Shown: one piece after another, positions 5,597 to 5,702 of the stretch
Position numbering within the stretch: the stretch's first letter is position 1
Layout of the letters: every line of letters begins with the position of its first letter
NCBI GenBank assembly: GCA_017631775.1
Contig: JAGBSQ010000248.1
Span: 1 to 5,702, forward strand
Source: Clostridia bacterium
GTDB taxonomy: Bacteria > Bacillota_A > Clostridia > Oscillospirales > CAG-272
DNA: 5,702 nt
Direction: 5' to 3'
The notes under the pieces: generated by a model
Database searches by the model: none
What the model saw: the letters and a program-made list of their open reading frames with translations, nothing else
Told to the model about the DNA's origin: nothing
Made by a program: the position numbers and the translations under genes

Positions 5597-5702
5597 TTAA
5601 TTTTGATACGTCCAAACGATGCCGAAAGTTTCCTTTAAAATTTCGTACAAGCGCGCATCGGTAATGTTTTCTTCAATGTGAACAAGCTCTCCGCCCTCAA
5701 AA
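5597..5702 (-). CDS. C-terminal end of an unidentified protein (5' part outside window)
   Basis: The minus strand is open from the right edge to TAA at 5599-5597, giving 34 residues that start FEGGELVHIEENITDARLYE and end KETFGIVWTYQN. I do not recognise the family. The fragment is soluble-looking, acidic in its first half, with a probable short helix (ITDARLYEILKETFG) and an aromatic end. It is judged a real coding end because it stops only 30 nt before the radical SAM start on the same strand, with that gene's ribosome binding site in the gap and no terminator or promoter between, as in an operon. The fragment is too short to assign a function. Confidence 0.6.
   Translation of the reverse strand, partial: FEGGELVHIEENITDARLYEILKETFGIVWTYQN

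Noticed and set aside
1..5702. Defence system, prophage, toxin-antitoxin pair or biosynthetic cluster
   Set aside because: All stretches over 300 bases are covered by an aldolase, a MATE pump, a BspA-like lipoprotein and a radical SAM protein. None of them, alone or together, carries signature domains of such systems.

Overview
The window looks like chromosomal DNA of a low-to-mid GC Firmicute, most likely an uncultured gut-type Clostridia/Oscillospirales member. This rests on strong AGGAGG-type ribosome binding sites, sigma-A promoters with 17-bp spacers, a class II Fba of the Bacillus/Clostridium type, a DUF4080-type B12-binding/radical SAM protein, a BspA-like leucine-rich-repeat lipoprotein, and a compact GC-rich palindromic intergenic element. 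The taxonomy is inference; there is no rRNA or other marker here.

Layout from left to right. (1) 1-859, minus strand: class II fructose-1,6-bisphosphate aldolase, cut by the left edge and probably missing only its last few residues. It has a near-consensus promoter at 898-926. (2) 860-1029: divergent intergenic region with several short inverted repeats. (3) 1030-2355, plus strand: a complete MATE-family efflux transporter that appears to start at TTG. (4) 2356-2518: convergent intergenic region holding a palindromic REP/MITE-like element (2416-2462) and a perfect 10-bp-stem terminator (2489-2512). (5) 2519-4063, minus strand: BspA-like secreted lipoprotein with 13 exact 23-residue repeats (69 bp each) in two blocks around an island. 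(6) 4130-5566, minus strand: DUF4080-type B12-binding/radical SAM protein. (7) 5597-5702, minus strand: the last 34 codons of an unrecognised gene, cut by the right edge.

The unidentified gene and the radical SAM gene are 30 nt apart on the same strand and are probably one transcription unit. The BspA-like gene has its own perfect-consensus sigma-A promoter (TTGACA, 17 nt, TATAAT), whose -35 box contains the stop codon of the radical SAM gene. No terminator is visible between these two genes, so read-through from upstream could add to expression. The MATE gene and the BspA-like gene converge on a shared, probably bidirectional terminator.

The functions are unrelated: glycolysis, drug/metabolite efflux, surface adhesion or interaction, and an uncharacterised radical SAM reaction. 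I see no phage, CRISPR, transposase, toxin-antitoxin or defence genes, and no convincing new multi-gene system. The points most worth a second look are the palindromic element, the in-phase 69-bp repeat array, the uncharacterised radical SAM enzyme, and the promoter that overlaps a stop codon.
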